The notes under the pieces are model-generated. The model worked only from the letters and a program-made list of their open reading frames with translations. It was not told the origin of the DNA and did not search any database. Shown here piece after piece: positions 15,435 to 24,920 of a stretch of 64,000 nt of DNA. The DNA comes from an uncultured Prevotella sp. (GTDB lineage Bacteria; Bacteroidota; Bacteroidia; Bacteroidales; Bacteroidaceae): positions 90,344-154,343 of the forward strand of contig CAJOCR010000002.1 in NCBI GenBank assembly GCA_905236755.1. The letters are read 5' to 3'. Position 1 is the first letter of the stretch. Every line of letters starts with the position of its first letter. Made by a program: the position numbers and the translations under genes.

Positions 15435-17162
15435 ATGAACATTTTAGAGTTAAGCGAGCAGGAAATTGTTCGCAGACAAAGTCTTCAAGAGTTGCGCAAT
15501 ATGGGTATTGATCCATATCCTGCAGCAGAGTTTCCAACCAACGCCTATACAGACGAAATAAAGGAAAACTTCAAAGAAGATGAAAATCGCGAAGTAGTTA
15601 TTGCAGGTAGAATGATGACCCGTCGTGTGATGGGTAAGGCTTCTTTCGTAGAGCTTCAGGATAGCAAAGGTCGCATCCAGGTATATATCACACGTGATGA
15701 TATCTGCCCAGGCGAAGATAAAGACCTGTACAACAAAGTATTCAAGAAACTTTTAGATATTGGCGACATCATTGGCGTTAAAGGTTTTGTGTTCAAAACA
15801 CAGACTGGCGAGATCAGTGTACACGCCAAAGAGATTATATTGCTGAGCAAGAGCATCAAGCCTCTTCCTGTAGTGAAGTACAAGGATGGTGTTGCATACG
15901 ATAAGTTTGACGACCCTGAGATGCGTGCTCGTCAGCGTTATGTTGACCTCGTTGTTAACGACGGCACAAAGGACACATTCCTCAAGCGAGCTATCGTTCT
16001 TCGCACCATGCGTAAGTTCTTCGACGAGCATGGCTACACTGAGGTAGAAACACCTATTCTGCAGTCTATTGCCGGTGGCGCTTCCGCACGTCCATTCATC
16101 ACCCACTTCAACGCTCTTAACGTGGATATGTACATGCGTATCGCTACAGAGCTTTATCTGAAACGTCTTATTGTTGGTGGTTTCGATGGTGTTTACGAGA
16201 TTGGCAAGAACTTCCGTAACGAGGGTATGGACAAATCTCACAACCCAGAGTTCACATGTATGGAGCTTTATGTTCCTTACAAGGACTATAACTGGATGAT
16301 GAAGTTCACAGAGGAACTGCTCGAGACTATCTGTATTGCAGTAAACGGCAAGCCAGAGGTAACATATCCTGATGGTAAGGTTATCAGCTACAAAGCTCCA
16401 TTCCGTCGTCTGCCTATCCTTGATGCTATCAAGGAAAAAACAGGTTTCGACTGCAACGGCAAGAGCGAAGAAGAAATTCGTGAGTTCTGCCTCTCTAAGG
16501 AGATGGAAGTTGACGAGACCTTCGGTAAGGGTAAGCTCATTGACGAACTCTTTGGCGAGTTCTGCGAAGGCACATATATCCAGCCAACATTCATCACCGA
16601 CTATCCTGTAGAGATGTCACCACTTACCAAGATGCATCGCTCTAAGCCAGGACTTACAGAGCGTTTCGAGCTGATGATCAACGGTAAGGAATGTGCAAAC
16701 GCATATTCAGAGCTTAACGATCCTATTGATCAGGAACAGCGTTTTGTTGACCAGATGAAGCTTGCTGACAAGGGTGATGACGAGGCTATGATCATTGACC
16801 ACGACTTCCTTCGTGCTCTCCAGTATGGTATGCCTCCTACATCAGGTATCGGTATCGGTATCGACCGTCTTGTCATGTTGATGACAGCCAACGAGTTTAT
16901 CCAGGAGGTAATGCTCTTCCCACAACTAAAACCTGAGGTAAAGATGCCACAGAGCAGCATAAAGGAATGGGCAGAGCTGGGTGTAGCAGAAGATTGGGTA
17001 TACGTATTGCGTAAAGCAGGTTTCAACCTTATCAGCGACATCAAAGACCAGAAGGCTCAGGGATTGCAGCAGAAGCTCGGTGAGATTGTGAAGAAATACA
17101 AGCTCGATTATACCAAGCCAACTGTTGACGAGATTCAGACTTGGATTGACAAGGCTCAGTAA
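15435..17162 (+). CDS. lysS: Lysyl-tRNA synthetase, class II
   Basis: The protein has 575 residues. An N-terminal OB-fold anticodon domain (about 55-160) precedes a class-II core. Motif 2 is FRNEGMDKSHNPEFTCMELY near residue 258, and motif 3 is GIGIGIDRLVML near residue 473. The tail of roughly 70 residues after the core, which has a helix-hairpin-like VYVLRKAGFNLISDIKD segment, is longer than in Escherichia coli LysS (about 505) and is usual in Bacteroidetes. It charges tRNA-Lys in the cytoplasm. It is the first of a same-strand series lysS-gpsA-pgi-HAD-TSCPD-tex and has a perfect promoter at 15374-15405. Confidence 0.97.
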   Translation: MNILELSEQEIVRRQSLQELRNMGIDPYPAAEFPTNAYTDEIKENFKEDENREVVIAGRMMTRRVMGKASFVELQDSKGRIQVYITRDDICPGEDKDLYNKVFKKLLDIGDIIGVKGFVFKTQTGEISVHAKEIILLSKSIKPLPVVKYKDGVAYDKFDDPEMRARQRYVDLVVNDGTKDTFLKRAIVLRTMRKFFDEHGYTEVETPILQSIAGGASARPFITHFNALNVDMYMRIATELYLKRLIVGGFDGVYEIGKNFRNEGMDKSHNPEFTCMELYVPYKDYNWMMKFTEELLETICIAVNGKPEVTYPDGKVISYKAPFRRLPILDAIKEKTGFDCNGKSEEEIREFCLSKEMEVDETFGKGKLIDELFGEFCEGTYIQPTFITDYPVEMSPLTKMHRSKPGLTERFELMINGKECANAYSELNDPIDQEQRFVDQMKLADKGDDEAMIIDHDFLRALQYGMPPTSGIGIGIDRLVMLMTANEFIQEVMLFPQLKPEVKMPQSSIKEWAELGVAEDWVYVLRKAGFNLISDIKDQKAQGLQQKLGEIVKKYKLDYTKPTVDEIQTWIDKAQ

Positions 17163-17191
17163 TAAGAAGTATAAACAAAAAAACATATCTA

Positions 17192-17225
17192 CCTCTCCTC
17201 CTTCGTAGGAGGGGCAAGAGGTGGG
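17192..17225. repeat. REP-like GC-rich palindrome, copy 4
   Basis: CCTCTCCTCCTTCGTAGGAGG followed by GGCAAGAGGTGGG sits in the lysS-gpsA gap and ends 7 bp before the gpsA ATG. The hairpin CTCCT-TCGT-AGGAG could reduce read-through into gpsA or mask its start. Confidence 0.55.
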
Positions 17226-17232
17226 TTTCAAT

Positions 17233-18228
17233 ATGTACAACGTAGGAAAGATAGCAGTCATTGGAGGCGGCAGTTGGGCAACAGCCATAGCCAAGATTAT
17301 AGTGGGGCATACGCATCATATAGGATGGTATATGCGTCGCGATGATCGTATTGAAGATTTCAAGCGTCTTGGCCATAACCCTGCCTATCTTACCGGTGCA
17401 CGCTTCAATGTTGACGAGATATTCTTCTCGAGCGACATTAACAAGATTGTGGAGAACTACGATACATTGGTATTCGTAACCCCTTCGCCTTATCTGAAAA
17501 ATCATCTCAAGAAACTAAAGACAAGCATTCGAGATAAATTTATCGTAACAGCCATAAAAGGTATTGTACCAGATGAAAATCTTGTGTGCTCGGATTATTT
17601 CCACCGCGTATATGATGTACCATACGATAACCTTGCAGTTATCGGAGGACCTTCACACGCTGAAGAAATAGCAATGGAGAGATTAAGCTACTTAACTGTA
17701 GGTTGTAGCAATCATGACAAGGCCGAAGCATTCCTTGATGTACTGACAAGCAACTACATCAAGACGAAGACATCAAGCGATGTTGTAGGAATTGAATACA
17801 GCTCGGTATTGAAGAATGTATATGCCATAGCTTCAGGTATATGCAACGGCTTGAAATACGGAGATAATTTTCAGGCTGTGCTCATTTCAAATGCCGTACA
17901 GGAAATGAATCGTTTCCTTAATGCCGTTCATCCTATAGAACGTAGCATCTACGATAGCGTATATCTTGGTGACCTTCTTGTGACCAGCTATAGCAATTTT
18001 AGTCGTAACCGCACATTCGGTACGATGATAGGAAAAGGATACTCTGTGAAGAGTGCCCAGATCGAAATGGAAATGATTGCAGAAGGATATTTCGGCACAA
18101 AGTGTATGAAGGAGATTAATCGTCACATGCACGTTAATATGCCTATTCTGGATGCAGTATATAACATTTTGTACGAGAGGATAAATCCACAGATAGAGAT
18201 AAAGTTATTAACAGATAGTTTTAGATAA
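17233..18228 (+). CDS. gpsA: NAD(P)H-dependent glycerol-3-phosphate dehydrogenase
   Basis: The protein has 331 residues from the ATG at 17233. A GTG at 17221 lies in the REP-like repeat and is less likely. The Rossmann nucleotide motif is GGGSWATAIA (8-17 region), a variant of GxGxxA. The catalytic lysines appear in TAIKGI near residue 113 and in SSVLKNVYAIASGI near residue 195, and an R-N-x-T-F-G motif (RNRTFG) lies near 259. It makes sn-glycerol-3-phosphate for phospholipid synthesis. It ends 6 nt before pgi, so the two are very likely co-transcribed and both draw on triose and hexose phosphates. Confidence 0.93.
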   Translation: MYNVGKIAVIGGGSWATAIAKIIVGHTHHIGWYMRRDDRIEDFKRLGHNPAYLTGARFNVDEIFFSSDINKIVENYDTLVFVTPSPYLKNHLKKLKTSIRDKFIVTAIKGIVPDENLVCSDYFHRVYDVPYDNLAVIGGPSHAEEIAMERLSYLTVGCSNHDKAEAFLDVLTSNYIKTKTSSDVVGIEYSSVLKNVYAIASGICNGLKYGDNFQAVLISNAVQEMNRFLNAVHPIERSIYDSVYLGDLLVTSYSNFSRNRTFGTMIGKGYSVKSAQIEMEMIAEGYFGTKCMKEINRHMHVNMPILDAVYNILYERINPQIEIKLLTDSFR

Positions 18229-18234
18229 ATAGTT

Positions 18235-19596
18235 ATGATGAACATTAGCTTAGACACAAGCAAAGCTGTACAGTTTTTGAATGCTGGTGCAGTAGAGGCT
18301 TACGAGTCAAAGGTAAAAGAAGCACAGAATGCTTTAGAGAATGCAACATGTGCTGGTAATGATTTCCTTGGCTGGCTTCATTTGCCAACTGAGATTACAG
18401 ACGAATTCCTTAACGAACTACAGGCTGTAGCTAACACTCTTCGTGAAAAGTGCGAAGTAGTAGTTGTTGCAGGTATTGGTGGTTCTTATCTGGGTGCTCG
18501 TGCCGTTATCGAGGCATTGGGTAATTCTTTTGCATGGCTCGTTAATGATGATACAAAGAATCCAAACATTGTTTTCGCAGGTAACAATATCGGTGAGGAT
18601 TATCTTGCTGAGTTAACAGAATACTTGAAGAACAAGAAGTTTGGTGTAATCAATATTTCTAAGTCTGGTACTACTACCGAGACTGCTCTTGCTTTCCGTC
18701 TGCTGAAGAAGCAGTGTGAGGCTCAGAGAGGTAAGGATGAGGCTAAAGAAGTTATCGTAGCTATTACAGATGCAAAGAAGGGTGCTGCTCGCACTTGTGC
18801 AGATAAGGAAGGCTACAAGAGCTTCATCATTCCTGACAATGTAGGTGGTCGTTTCTCTGTTCTTACTCCTGTTGGTTTGTTGCCAATCGCTGTTGCAGGT
18901 TTCGACATCAAGGCCCTCGTTAAGGGCGCTCAGGATATGGAGAAAGCTACAGGTGTTGATGTTCCTTTCGCTGAGAACATTGCTGCACAGTATGCAGCTA
19001 CTCGCCAAGCTCTCTATACACAGGCAGGCAAGAAGATTGAGATTATCTGCAATTTCCAGCCTAAGCTTCACTTCATGGCAGAATGGTGGAAGCAGCTCTA
19101 TGGAGAGAGCGAGGGTAAAGACCTTAAGGGTATCTTCCCTGCAGCTTGCGACTTCACTACCGACCTTCACTCTATGGGTCAGTGGATTCAGGAAGGCGAG
19201 CGTTCTATCTTCGAGACTGTTATCTCTGTTGAGACTCCAGCTAAAAAGTTGCTCTTCCCACACGATGATGAGAACCTCGACGGTTTGAACTTCCTTGAGG
19301 GTAAGCGTGTTGATGATGTTAACAAGATGGCTGAGCTTGGTACTCGTCTTGCTCATGTTGACGGTGGTGTACCAAACATGCGCGTAAGTGTTCCAGAGCT
19401 TAATGAATACTATCTTGGTCAGGTTATATACTTCTTCGAGAAAGCTTGCGGTATCAGCGGTCTGCTTCAAGAAGTTAACCCATTCAACCAGCCTGGTGTA
19501 GAGGCTTACAAGAAGAATATGTTTGCTCTTCTCAACAAGCCTGGCTATGAGGCTGAAAGTAAGGCTATTCAGGAGCGTCTTGCCAATGAGAAGTAA
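18235..19596 (+). CDS. pgi: Glucose-6-phosphate isomerase
   Basis: The protein has 453 residues, the length of the shorter bacterial PGI form. A second Met directly follows the first, so the start is 18235 or 18238. The SIS phosphate-binding motif SKSGTTTET lies near residue 142, [12 protein letters not shown] lies near 204, and the PGI signature with the base Glu appears around residue 287-297 (LYGESEGKD). It interconverts glucose-6-P and fructose-6-P. An antisense ORF of 285 codons over this gene is a codon-bias shadow. Confidence 0.96.
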   Translation: MMNISLDTSKAVQFLNAGAVEAYESKVKEAQNALENATCAGNDFLGWLHLPTEITDEFLNELQAVANTLREKCEVVVVAGIGGSYLGARAVIEALGNSFAWLVNDDTKNPNIVFAGNNIGEDYLAELTEYLKNKKFGVINISKSGTTTETALAFRLLKKQCEAQRGKDEAKEVIVAITDAKKGAARTCADKEGYKSFIIPDNVGGRFSVLTPVGLLPIAVAGFDIKALVKGAQDMEKATGVDVPFAENIAAQYAATRQALYTQAGKKIEIICNFQPKLHFMAEWWKQLYGESEGKDLKGIFPAACDFTTDLHSMGQWIQEGERSIFETVISVETPAKKLLFPHDDENLDGLNFLEGKRVDDVNKMAELGTRLAHVDGGVPNMRVSVPELNEYYLGQVIYFFEKACGISGLLQEVNPFNQPGVEAYKKNMFALLNKPGYEAESKAIQERLANEK

Positions 19597-20305
19597 TATT
19601 AATAATTACATACAAAACAACGGCTTTGAGGCGTTCTGCCCCAAAGCCGTTCTCTTTGATATGGATGGAGTGCTATATAACTCCATGCCTAACCATGCTG
19701 TTGCCTGGGAAGAGTCAATGAAGAAGTTTGGCATTAACATGACAGCTTCAGATGCCTATGCTACCGAAGGCGCACGTGGTATTGACACTATTCGTCTTTT
19801 TGTAAAGAAACAGAAAGGCATAGACATCTCGCTTGAAGAAGCGCAGATGATGTATGATGAGAAAACACGCATTTTCCATAGTATGCCTGAGGCACCTATC
19901 TTTGATGGCGTTCTCGATATCATGGAGAAGATTCATCAGGCTGGGATGAGCGTGAATGTTGTTACAGGCAGTGGTCAGCGTCCACTTATAACACGCCTGC
20001 TCAACGATTTTGGCAAGTATCTCGACGAGACTCACATCACAACAGCATACGATGTGAAACGTGGAAAGCCAAATCCAGATCCGTATCTTGCAGGACTACA
20101 GAAAGCAGGAAATCTAAAGCCATGGGAAGGAATCGTTGTTGAGAATGCTCCATTAGGTGTACGTGCAGGAGTGGCTGCCAAGATATTTACGGTAGCCATA
20201 AACAGCGGTCCCCTACCCGACGAAGAACTGAGTTCGCTCGGTGCAAACATTCTCTATCATCAAATGATTGACTTTGTTGAAGACTGGCATTTACTCATAA
20301 AATAA
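19586..20305 (+). CDS. HAD-superfamily hydrolase, beta-phosphoglucomutase-like
   Basis: The protein has 239 residues from the ATG at 19586, overlapping the end of pgi by 11 nt; an upstream in-frame ATG at 19523 lies deep in pgi and is unlikely. HAD motif I is [10 protein letters not shown] (residues 25-34), motif II Thr is in VVTGSGQ near 122, motif III Lys is in [11 protein letters not shown] near 156, and motif IV is [12 protein letters not shown] near 183. The helical cap follows motif I as in subclass IB. It may act on a sugar phosphate; the position after pgi suits that, but the substrate is open. Confidence 0.9.
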   Translation: MRSNINNYIQNNGFEAFCPKAVLFDMDGVLYNSMPNHAVAWEESMKKFGINMTASDAYATEGARGIDTIRLFVKKQKGIDISLEEAQMMYDEKTRIFHSMPEAPIFDGVLDIMEKIHQAGMSVNVVTGSGQRPLITRLLNDFGKYLDETHITTAYDVKRGKPNPDPYLAGLQKAGNLKPWEGIVVENAPLGVRAGVAAKIFTVAINSGPLPDEELSSLGANILYHQMIDFVEDWHLLIK

Positions 20306-20318
20306 TATACATAACAAT

Positions 20319-20591
20319 ATGAAAACAAAACACATATTCTATCAGCCTCAAGGCGTATGCTCACAGATGATTGACGTTACTGCCGATGAAAACGATGTTA
20401 TTCAGCAGGTAATGTTTCTTGGAGGATGCAACGGTAATCTTCAGGGAATAAGCAAACTTGTAACTGGTCAGAAGATTGATGATGTGATTACGAAGATCAA
20501 TGGCATACGTTGTGGAAACAAAATGACTTCGTGTCCCGACCAATTATGCCGTGCCCTTGAAAAACTTAAAAATGCTCCTTTAGAGGATTAA
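20319..20591 (+). CDS. TSCPD-domain small protein (TIGR03905 type)
   Basis: The protein has 90 residues. It carries the naming motif TSCPD at about 73-77 and a further Cys set (VCSQ near 14, GGCNGN near 38, RCG near 68, QLCRAL near 80). The TSCPD domain also occurs at the C-terminus of some vitamin B12-dependent ribonucleotide reductases; stand-alone forms have no assigned role. The Cys spacing suggests metal binding. It is 13 nt after the HAD gene and 20 nt before tex. Confidence 0.88.
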   Translation: MKTKHIFYQPQGVCSQMIDVTADENDVIQQVMFLGGCNGNLQGISKLVTGQKIDDVITKINGIRCGNKMTSCPDQLCRALEKLKNAPLED

Positions 20592-20611
20592 TCAGGTAGT
20601 AGGCAAAAACT

Positions 20612-22717
20612 ATGAATCTATTTACACACAAAATATCTGAAGAACTTTCATTAAATATACGTTCGGTTGAAGCTGTGCTCTCTCTTCTTGATGAAGGAGC
20701 AACAATACCTTTCATTGCACGTTATCGCAAAGAACGTACCGGCAATATGGATGAAGTGGAGATTGCTAAAATCTCTGAGATGAGTGACAAACTGAAAGAA
20801 CTTGCTAAACGCAAGGAAACAATCTTGAAGCAGATTGAAGAACAGGGAAAACTCACCGATGAACTAAAAAAACGTATTGACACATGCTGGGAAGGTAATG
20901 TGCTTGAAGATATTTATCTACCATATAAACCTAAACGCAGAACACGTGCTCAGATTGCTCGTGAGCAGGGCTTGGAACCTCTCGCCACAATGATCATGCT
21001 TGGACAGGTGCGCAACGTAGAAGATGCTGCACACAGATTTGTCAAAGGTGAGGTTAAGACTGTTGACGACGCTATTCACGGAGCTGAAGATATTATTGCC
21101 GAGATGGTAAGCGAAGACGAGCGTGTGCGCCAGAGTGTACGTGCCGTATATCGCAGAGAGGCTTATATCACATCGAAGGTAATCACAAAGATGAAAGATG
21201 ATGAGAAAGCCCAGAAATACAGCGATTATTTTGATTGGAGCGAATCACTGAAGCGTTGTACTTCACATCGTCTGCTTGCTATGCGCAGAGGCGAGAACGA
21301 AGGTATCCTTCGCGTCACAATCTCTGCCGACGATGAAGTATGTACCGATAAGATAAAGAGAAACTACAAATATAACAAATATGTGAACGAGGCCATAGAA
21401 GATGCTTTCAAGAGACTGATAAAACCTTCTATGGAAACAGAATTTGCTTCTGCAAGTAAGGAGAAAGCTGATGAAGAGGCTATCTCTGTGTTTGCAGAAA
21501 ACCTTAATCAGCTATTGCTCGCTGCACCGCTTGGACAAAAAAGAGTATTAGGTGTTGACCCTGGTATTCGCACAGGATGCAAGATTGTATGTCTTGATGC
21601 GCAAGGCAATCTGCTTCATCACGAAGTAGCACATATTGCACGTGAATCCGATAAAGCTGCACGACAACTCACAAAGCTTGTAAAAGACTACAAGATAGAA
21701 GCTATTGCCATTGGTAATGGTACTTATTCAAGAGAGTCGTCTGACTTTATACATAACCTACCATTCGACCATGAGGTACAGATATTCGTGGTTTCTGAAG
21801 ATGGTGCATCTGTTTATTCTGCCTCAGAAACAGCTCGTGAGGAATTTCCTGACGAAGATGTTACTGTTCGTGGAGCGGTAAGTATTGCACGCCGACTCAT
21901 GGACCCTCTTGCCGAACTGGTGAAGATTGATCCAAAGAGTATTGGTGTAGGACAGTATCAGCATGATGTAAATCAGAATGCACTAAAGAAATCTCTCGAC
22001 ACTACTGTTGAGCTATGTGTGAACTCGGTTGGTGTTAACGTGAATACAGCCAGCAAACATCTGCTTACCTATGTCAGCGGTCTTGGTCCTGCCCTTGCAA
22101 AGAATATCGTTGACTACAGAAAGGAAAACGGACCATTTACTTCTCGTGCTCAACTGAAAAAGGTACCACGACTCGGAGCCACAGCATTTGAACAATGTGC
22201 AGGTTTCCTTCGCATACCAGGCGCAAAGAATCCTCTCGACAACTCTGCTGTTCATCCTGAAAGCTACAAGGTTGTAGAACAAATGGCTAAAGACTGTAAC
22301 TGTAAAGTTGCAGACCTCATAACCAATGCCGACGAACGCAAGAAGATTGACATCAAACGCTATGTTACCGACACTATCGGCATGCCAACACTTCAGGATA
22401 TTCTCAAAGAATTAGAGAAGCCTGGACTTGACCCACGTGATAAGATTGAGGTGTTTGAGTTTGACAAAAATGTGCATAGCCCCGAAGATCTTAGAGTAGG
22501 AATGGAACTTCCTGGTATTGTCACCAACATCACCAACTTTGGTGCTTTCGTTGACATAGGTGTACATCAAGATGGTTTAGTTCATATCAGCAAGCTCTGC
22601 GATAGATTTATCAAAGATCCAACAGAAGTGGTGAAACTTCACCAGCATGTACGTGTAAGAGTTGTAGAGGTTGACATGAGACGCAAACGCATCTCACTAT
22701 CTATGAAAGGTCTTTAA
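20612..22717 (+). CDS. tex: Tex-family transcription accessory / S1 RNA-binding protein
   Basis: The protein has 701 residues with the full Tex layout. The helical N-terminal region has FIARYRKERTGNMDEVEI near 35. The YqgF/RNase H-like domain has GVDPGIRTGCKI near 313. Helix-hairpin-helix repeats follow (YVSGLGPALAKNIVDYRKENG near 488, then LKKVPRLGATAFEQCAGFLRI). The C-terminal S1 domain (GIVTNITNFGAFVDIGVHQDGLVH) starts near 630. Tex binds nucleic acids and affects transcription and stress survival in other bacteria. It is the last gene of the lysS series, followed by a strong terminator. Confidence 0.96.
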   Translation: MNLFTHKISEELSLNIRSVEAVLSLLDEGATIPFIARYRKERTGNMDEVEIAKISEMSDKLKELAKRKETILKQIEEQGKLTDELKKRIDTCWEGNVLEDIYLPYKPKRRTRAQIAREQGLEPLATMIMLGQVRNVEDAAHRFVKGEVKTVDDAIHGAEDIIAEMVSEDERVRQSVRAVYRREAYITSKVITKMKDDEKAQKYSDYFDWSESLKRCTSHRLLAMRRGENEGILRVTISADDEVCTDKIKRNYKYNKYVNEAIEDAFKRLIKPSMETEFASASKEKADEEAISVFAENLNQLLLAAPLGQKRVLGVDPGIRTGCKIVCLDAQGNLLHHEVAHIARESDKAARQLTKLVKDYKIEAIAIGNGTYSRESSDFIHNLPFDHEVQIFVVSEDGASVYSASETAREEFPDEDVTVRGAVSIARRLMDPLAELVKIDPKSIGVGQYQHDVNQNALKKSLDTTVELCVNSVGVNVNTASKHLLTYVSGLGPALAKNIVDYRKENGPFTSRAQLKKVPRLGATAFEQCAGFLRIPGAKNPLDNSAVHPESYKVVEQMAKDCNCKVADLITNADERKKIDIKRYVTDTIGMPTLQDILKELEKPGLDPRDKIEVFEFDKNVHSPEDLRVGMELPGIVTNITNFGAFVDIGVHQDGLVHISKLCDRFIKDPTEVVKLHQHVRVRVVEVDMRRKRISLSMKGL

Positions 22718-22720
22718 CCA

Positions 22721-22760
22721 AAAACTGAGCCTACTTTTTCAAGCAGGCTCAGTTTTTTTT
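22721..22760 (+). terminator. Rho-independent terminator after tex
   Basis: AAAACTGAGCCT pairs with AGGCTCAGTTTT around a 12-nt loop and runs into eight T residues. Confidence 0.9.
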
Positions 22761-22807
22761 ATAATTGAATTTTGCACGCTTTTTTCTCGCATTTATTTTT
22801 TTATTCG

Positions 22808-22815
22808 TATATTTG
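22808..22815 (+). promoter_or_regulatory. -7 box of the sigma factor gene, leaderless arrangement
   Basis: TATATTTG ends only 5 nt before the ATG. With the usual 6-7 nt to the start point, the transcript would begin at or within the start codon. Confidence 0.55.
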
Positions 22816-22820
22816 CAATC

Positions 22821-23570
22821 ATGAGGAAAATAAAAACAGGAAAACCATTATCGGAGCGTGAGAGCGAATCGCTCACTACATACCTTGACGAGATAGGTCG
22901 CACTAAACTTCTTACAGAAGACGAAGAACGCGAACTGTCTGAGAGAATTAAGGCTGGTGATGCACGAGCACTTGACAGACTCACTACTGCTAATCTGAAA
23001 TTAGTGGTAAGTATTGCCAAGCACTATCAGGACAGAGGTGTGGGCATGAACGACCTTGTCAGCGAGGGTAATATCGGTTTGATGAAGGCTGCACGAAACT
23101 ATGATGGTTCTCGTGGCACTCGCTTTGCGAACTATGCTCAATCATATATTAAGGAGAGTATCGAGGCTGCTATTAATGAGCAGTCGGGAATATACCGTTT
23201 GCCAAAAGGTGAAACCAACGCCCAAGCCAAAGAACAGTCGAAAGCTTTCTCTGTTGATGCTCCTCTTGAGGAAGGTAAGCACATGAGCTTGCTTAGTGTT
23301 CTCTCCGACCCTTCTGCACCTCTCCCTGACAAGCTTGCTCTTGAGAAGAGTATCAAGGACGAACTTGTTGATGCTATGGACGTGCTGAACTATCGCGAAC
23401 GAATAATCATTGAATCGTTCTATGGCATTGATCAGCCTCATCGCACATTTGCTGAGATAGGCGAACAGATGGGATTGAAACGTGAACGTGTGCGCCAGAT
23501 AAGAAACACAGCAGTTCGCAAGCTAAGAAAGAATACTACCAGTGATATGCTCAAAGCATATTTGGCATAA
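22821..23570 (+). CDS. Sigma-70 family RNA polymerase sigma factor, non-primary
   Basis: The protein has 249 residues. Region 1.2 (LTTYLDEIGRTKLLTEDEERELSERI), region 2 (NLKLVVSIAKHYQDRGVGMNDLVSEGNIGLMKAA), a short region 3 and a region 4 helix-turn-helix (TFAEIGEQMGLKRERVRQIRNTAVRKL) are all present. Compared with the usual Bacteroidetes primary sigma (about 286 residues), it is shorter, and the region 2.3 tryptophan pair of the YAxWWIRQ motif is replaced by YAQSYIKES. It is therefore probably an alternative sigma with different promoter melting. Its own -7 box is nearly on top of the start codon. The regulon is unknown. Confidence 0.88.
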   Translation: MRKIKTGKPLSERESESLTTYLDEIGRTKLLTEDEERELSERIKAGDARALDRLTTANLKLVVSIAKHYQDRGVGMNDLVSEGNIGLMKAARNYDGSRGTRFANYAQSYIKESIEAAINEQSGIYRLPKGETNAQAKEQSKAFSVDAPLEEGKHMSLLSVLSDPSAPLPDKLALEKSIKDELVDAMDVLNYRERIIIESFYGIDQPHRTFAEIGEQMGLKRERVRQIRNTAVRKLRKNTTSDMLKAYLA

Positions 23571-23592
23571 CCCTTTAAAACATACAAAAAAA

Positions 23593-24102
23593 ATGAACCT
23601 ACTTGAACTGAGCAAAGCACGTTTCTCTGCACGTAAGTATACTAACGAAACTGTTAGCGAGCAAGATCTTAACTATATCCTTGAGTGTGTGCGTTTAGCA
23701 CCTTCTGCATGCAACCGCCAACCTTGGAAGTTTATTGCAGTAAAATCAGAAGAGGCTAAAGCCAAAATACGTGAGTGCTATAACCGTGAATGGTTTGCTA
23801 CTGCTCCAATGTATATTATCTGTATGAAGAACCCAGAAGAAAACTGGATTCGTAAAGATGATGAGAAACCACATGGCGACATTGACCTCGCTATTGCAAT
23901 AGAGCACCTTTGTCTTGCTGCTACAGAACGCAACTTAGGCACTTGCTGGGTATGCAACTATGATGTGGCCAAAATAAAGGAATATTTCCCTGTTGAGGGC
24001 TTTGAGGCTGTGGCTATTATCCCTATCGGACATATTGCAGAAGACTGTCCACACGCAGAAAAGAAACGTAAAGAATTATGCGATATTTTCTGCGAAATTT
24101 AA
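23593..24102 (+). CDS. Nitroreductase-family FMN oxidoreductase
   Basis: The protein has 169 residues from the ATG at 23593; an in-frame ATG at 23542 overlaps the sigma gene and adds nothing family-like. The FMN-binding N-terminus is FSARKYTNETVSEQD, then RLAPSACNRQPWKF near residue 36, and the later LAIAIEHLCLAATERNLGTCWVCNY block around 97-120. The family reduces nitro compounds, quinones or flavins with NAD(P)H. The 22-nt gap suggests co-transcription with the sigma factor, and a terminator follows. Confidence 0.92.
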   Translation: MNLLELSKARFSARKYTNETVSEQDLNYILECVRLAPSACNRQPWKFIAVKSEEAKAKIRECYNREWFATAPMYIICMKNPEENWIRKDDEKPHGDIDLAIAIEHLCLAATERNLGTCWVCNYDVAKIKEYFPVEGFEAVAIIPIGHIAEDCPHAEKKRKELCDIFCEI

Positions 24103-24145
24103 TATAGAATCAATATAGACGGATTATAGAACCATTATAGACAAT

Positions 24146-24176
24146 AAAAGCTCACACAGAATGTGAGCTTTTTTTA
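24146..24176. terminator. Bidirectional terminator between nitroreductase and HD genes
   Basis: AAAAGCTCACA pairs with TGTGAGCTTTT around a short loop, with a T-run on the forward side and an A-run on the other. Confidence 0.85.
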
Positions 24177-24824
24177 TTTCTTTTTCCCTAAGAGAATATC
24201 AGCAAAAGGACGAGTAGCATCCATTGTCTTTTTCATTACCTCAGGATCAATAGTCTTGTTTACAAGTTCACGAGCAAAATCAACAAGCGCACGCGACTGC
24301 TCTGTTCTCAAGAAGTTCTCGTTCAGTCCCCAAGGACCTAAACGAAAACGGTCAAGAGCATCGGCATCCTTGAAATCACGATATACCTCAAGCCAACCTT
24401 CCATTTCATCAGCAGGCGCTTCCCTGCGGATATATTCCTCGCCTTCCTCATCATTCCTATCGTGATACTTTATAGCCGCAAACACCTCAGGAAGGAATTT
24501 CATGCTGTTCTTTTCACAAAACTCCTTATAATAATCAGCAGCTCTGTCACCATGTCCCCGATCAAGATAATTATCCTTGCGACGAGTATCATGGAAGATA
24601 CTTGCATGACACAACGCAATCATAGAACGAAGCAATAACTGTCGCTGCTCTCCTATCTTTAAAGCCAACAAGAGTACACGCTCACAATGAGCCTCAGTAT
24701 GTATGTCTATACCGTCATCAAGAGTCAAGAACTTCAGTTTAGAATACATCACATCTCGCCAATATGAAAACATACTGCTAACACGAGGAGATTCATTTAA
24801 AAGTATTTCTTCTGTTACTATCAT
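24174..24824 (-). CDS. HD-domain phosphohydrolase-like protein
   Basis: The protein has 216 residues. Metal ligands of an HD domain are visible in order: His in HTEAHCERV near residue 42, the HD pair in IFHDTRR near 78, His in KYHDRND near 119 and Asp in KDADALDR near 153. The arrangement is that of HD-superfamily hydrolases acting on nucleotides or phosphoesters; the substrate is not evident. It is cytoplasmic and probably a single-gene unit converging on the nitroreductase. Confidence 0.88.
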   Translation of the reverse strand: MIVTEEILLNESPRVSSMFSYWRDVMYSKLKFLTLDDGIDIHTEAHCERVLLLALKIGEQRQLLLRSMIALCHASIFHDTRRKDNYLDRGHGDRAADYYKEFCEKNSMKFLPEVFAAIKYHDRNDEEGEEYIRREAPADEMEGWLEVYRDFKDADALDRFRLGPWGLNENFLRTEQSRALVDFARELVNKTIDPEVMKKTMDATRPFADILLGKKK

Positions 24825-24840
24825 TGCTTCATTATTTATT

Positions 24841-24920
24841 TAAGTTTTGCAAGCTTCACTTGCATAGAAGATAGTAGTTCATGAATTTTGAATCATAATT
24901 CAACATTCAAAATTCAACAT
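24841..24920. repeat. Dispersed AT-rich and 'GCAAGC' repeats
   Basis: TTTGCAAGCTTCACTTGC at 24846-24864 matches a hairpin family also seen at 62975-62990 (TCGCAAGCTTTGCTTGC). It is followed by alternating AATTCAACATTCAAAATTC motifs that recur inside the gene at 59378 and near 26183. Confidence 0.5.

Noticed and set aside
15753..16241. 162-codon ORF antisense to lysS
   Set aside because: Shadow of lysS, no promoter, no recognisable motif.
18613..19470. 285-codon ORF antisense to pgi
   Set aside because: It lies fully inside a well-supported pgi, its translation is Leu/Ser/Cys-rich without family features, and it follows from codon bias of the sense strand.
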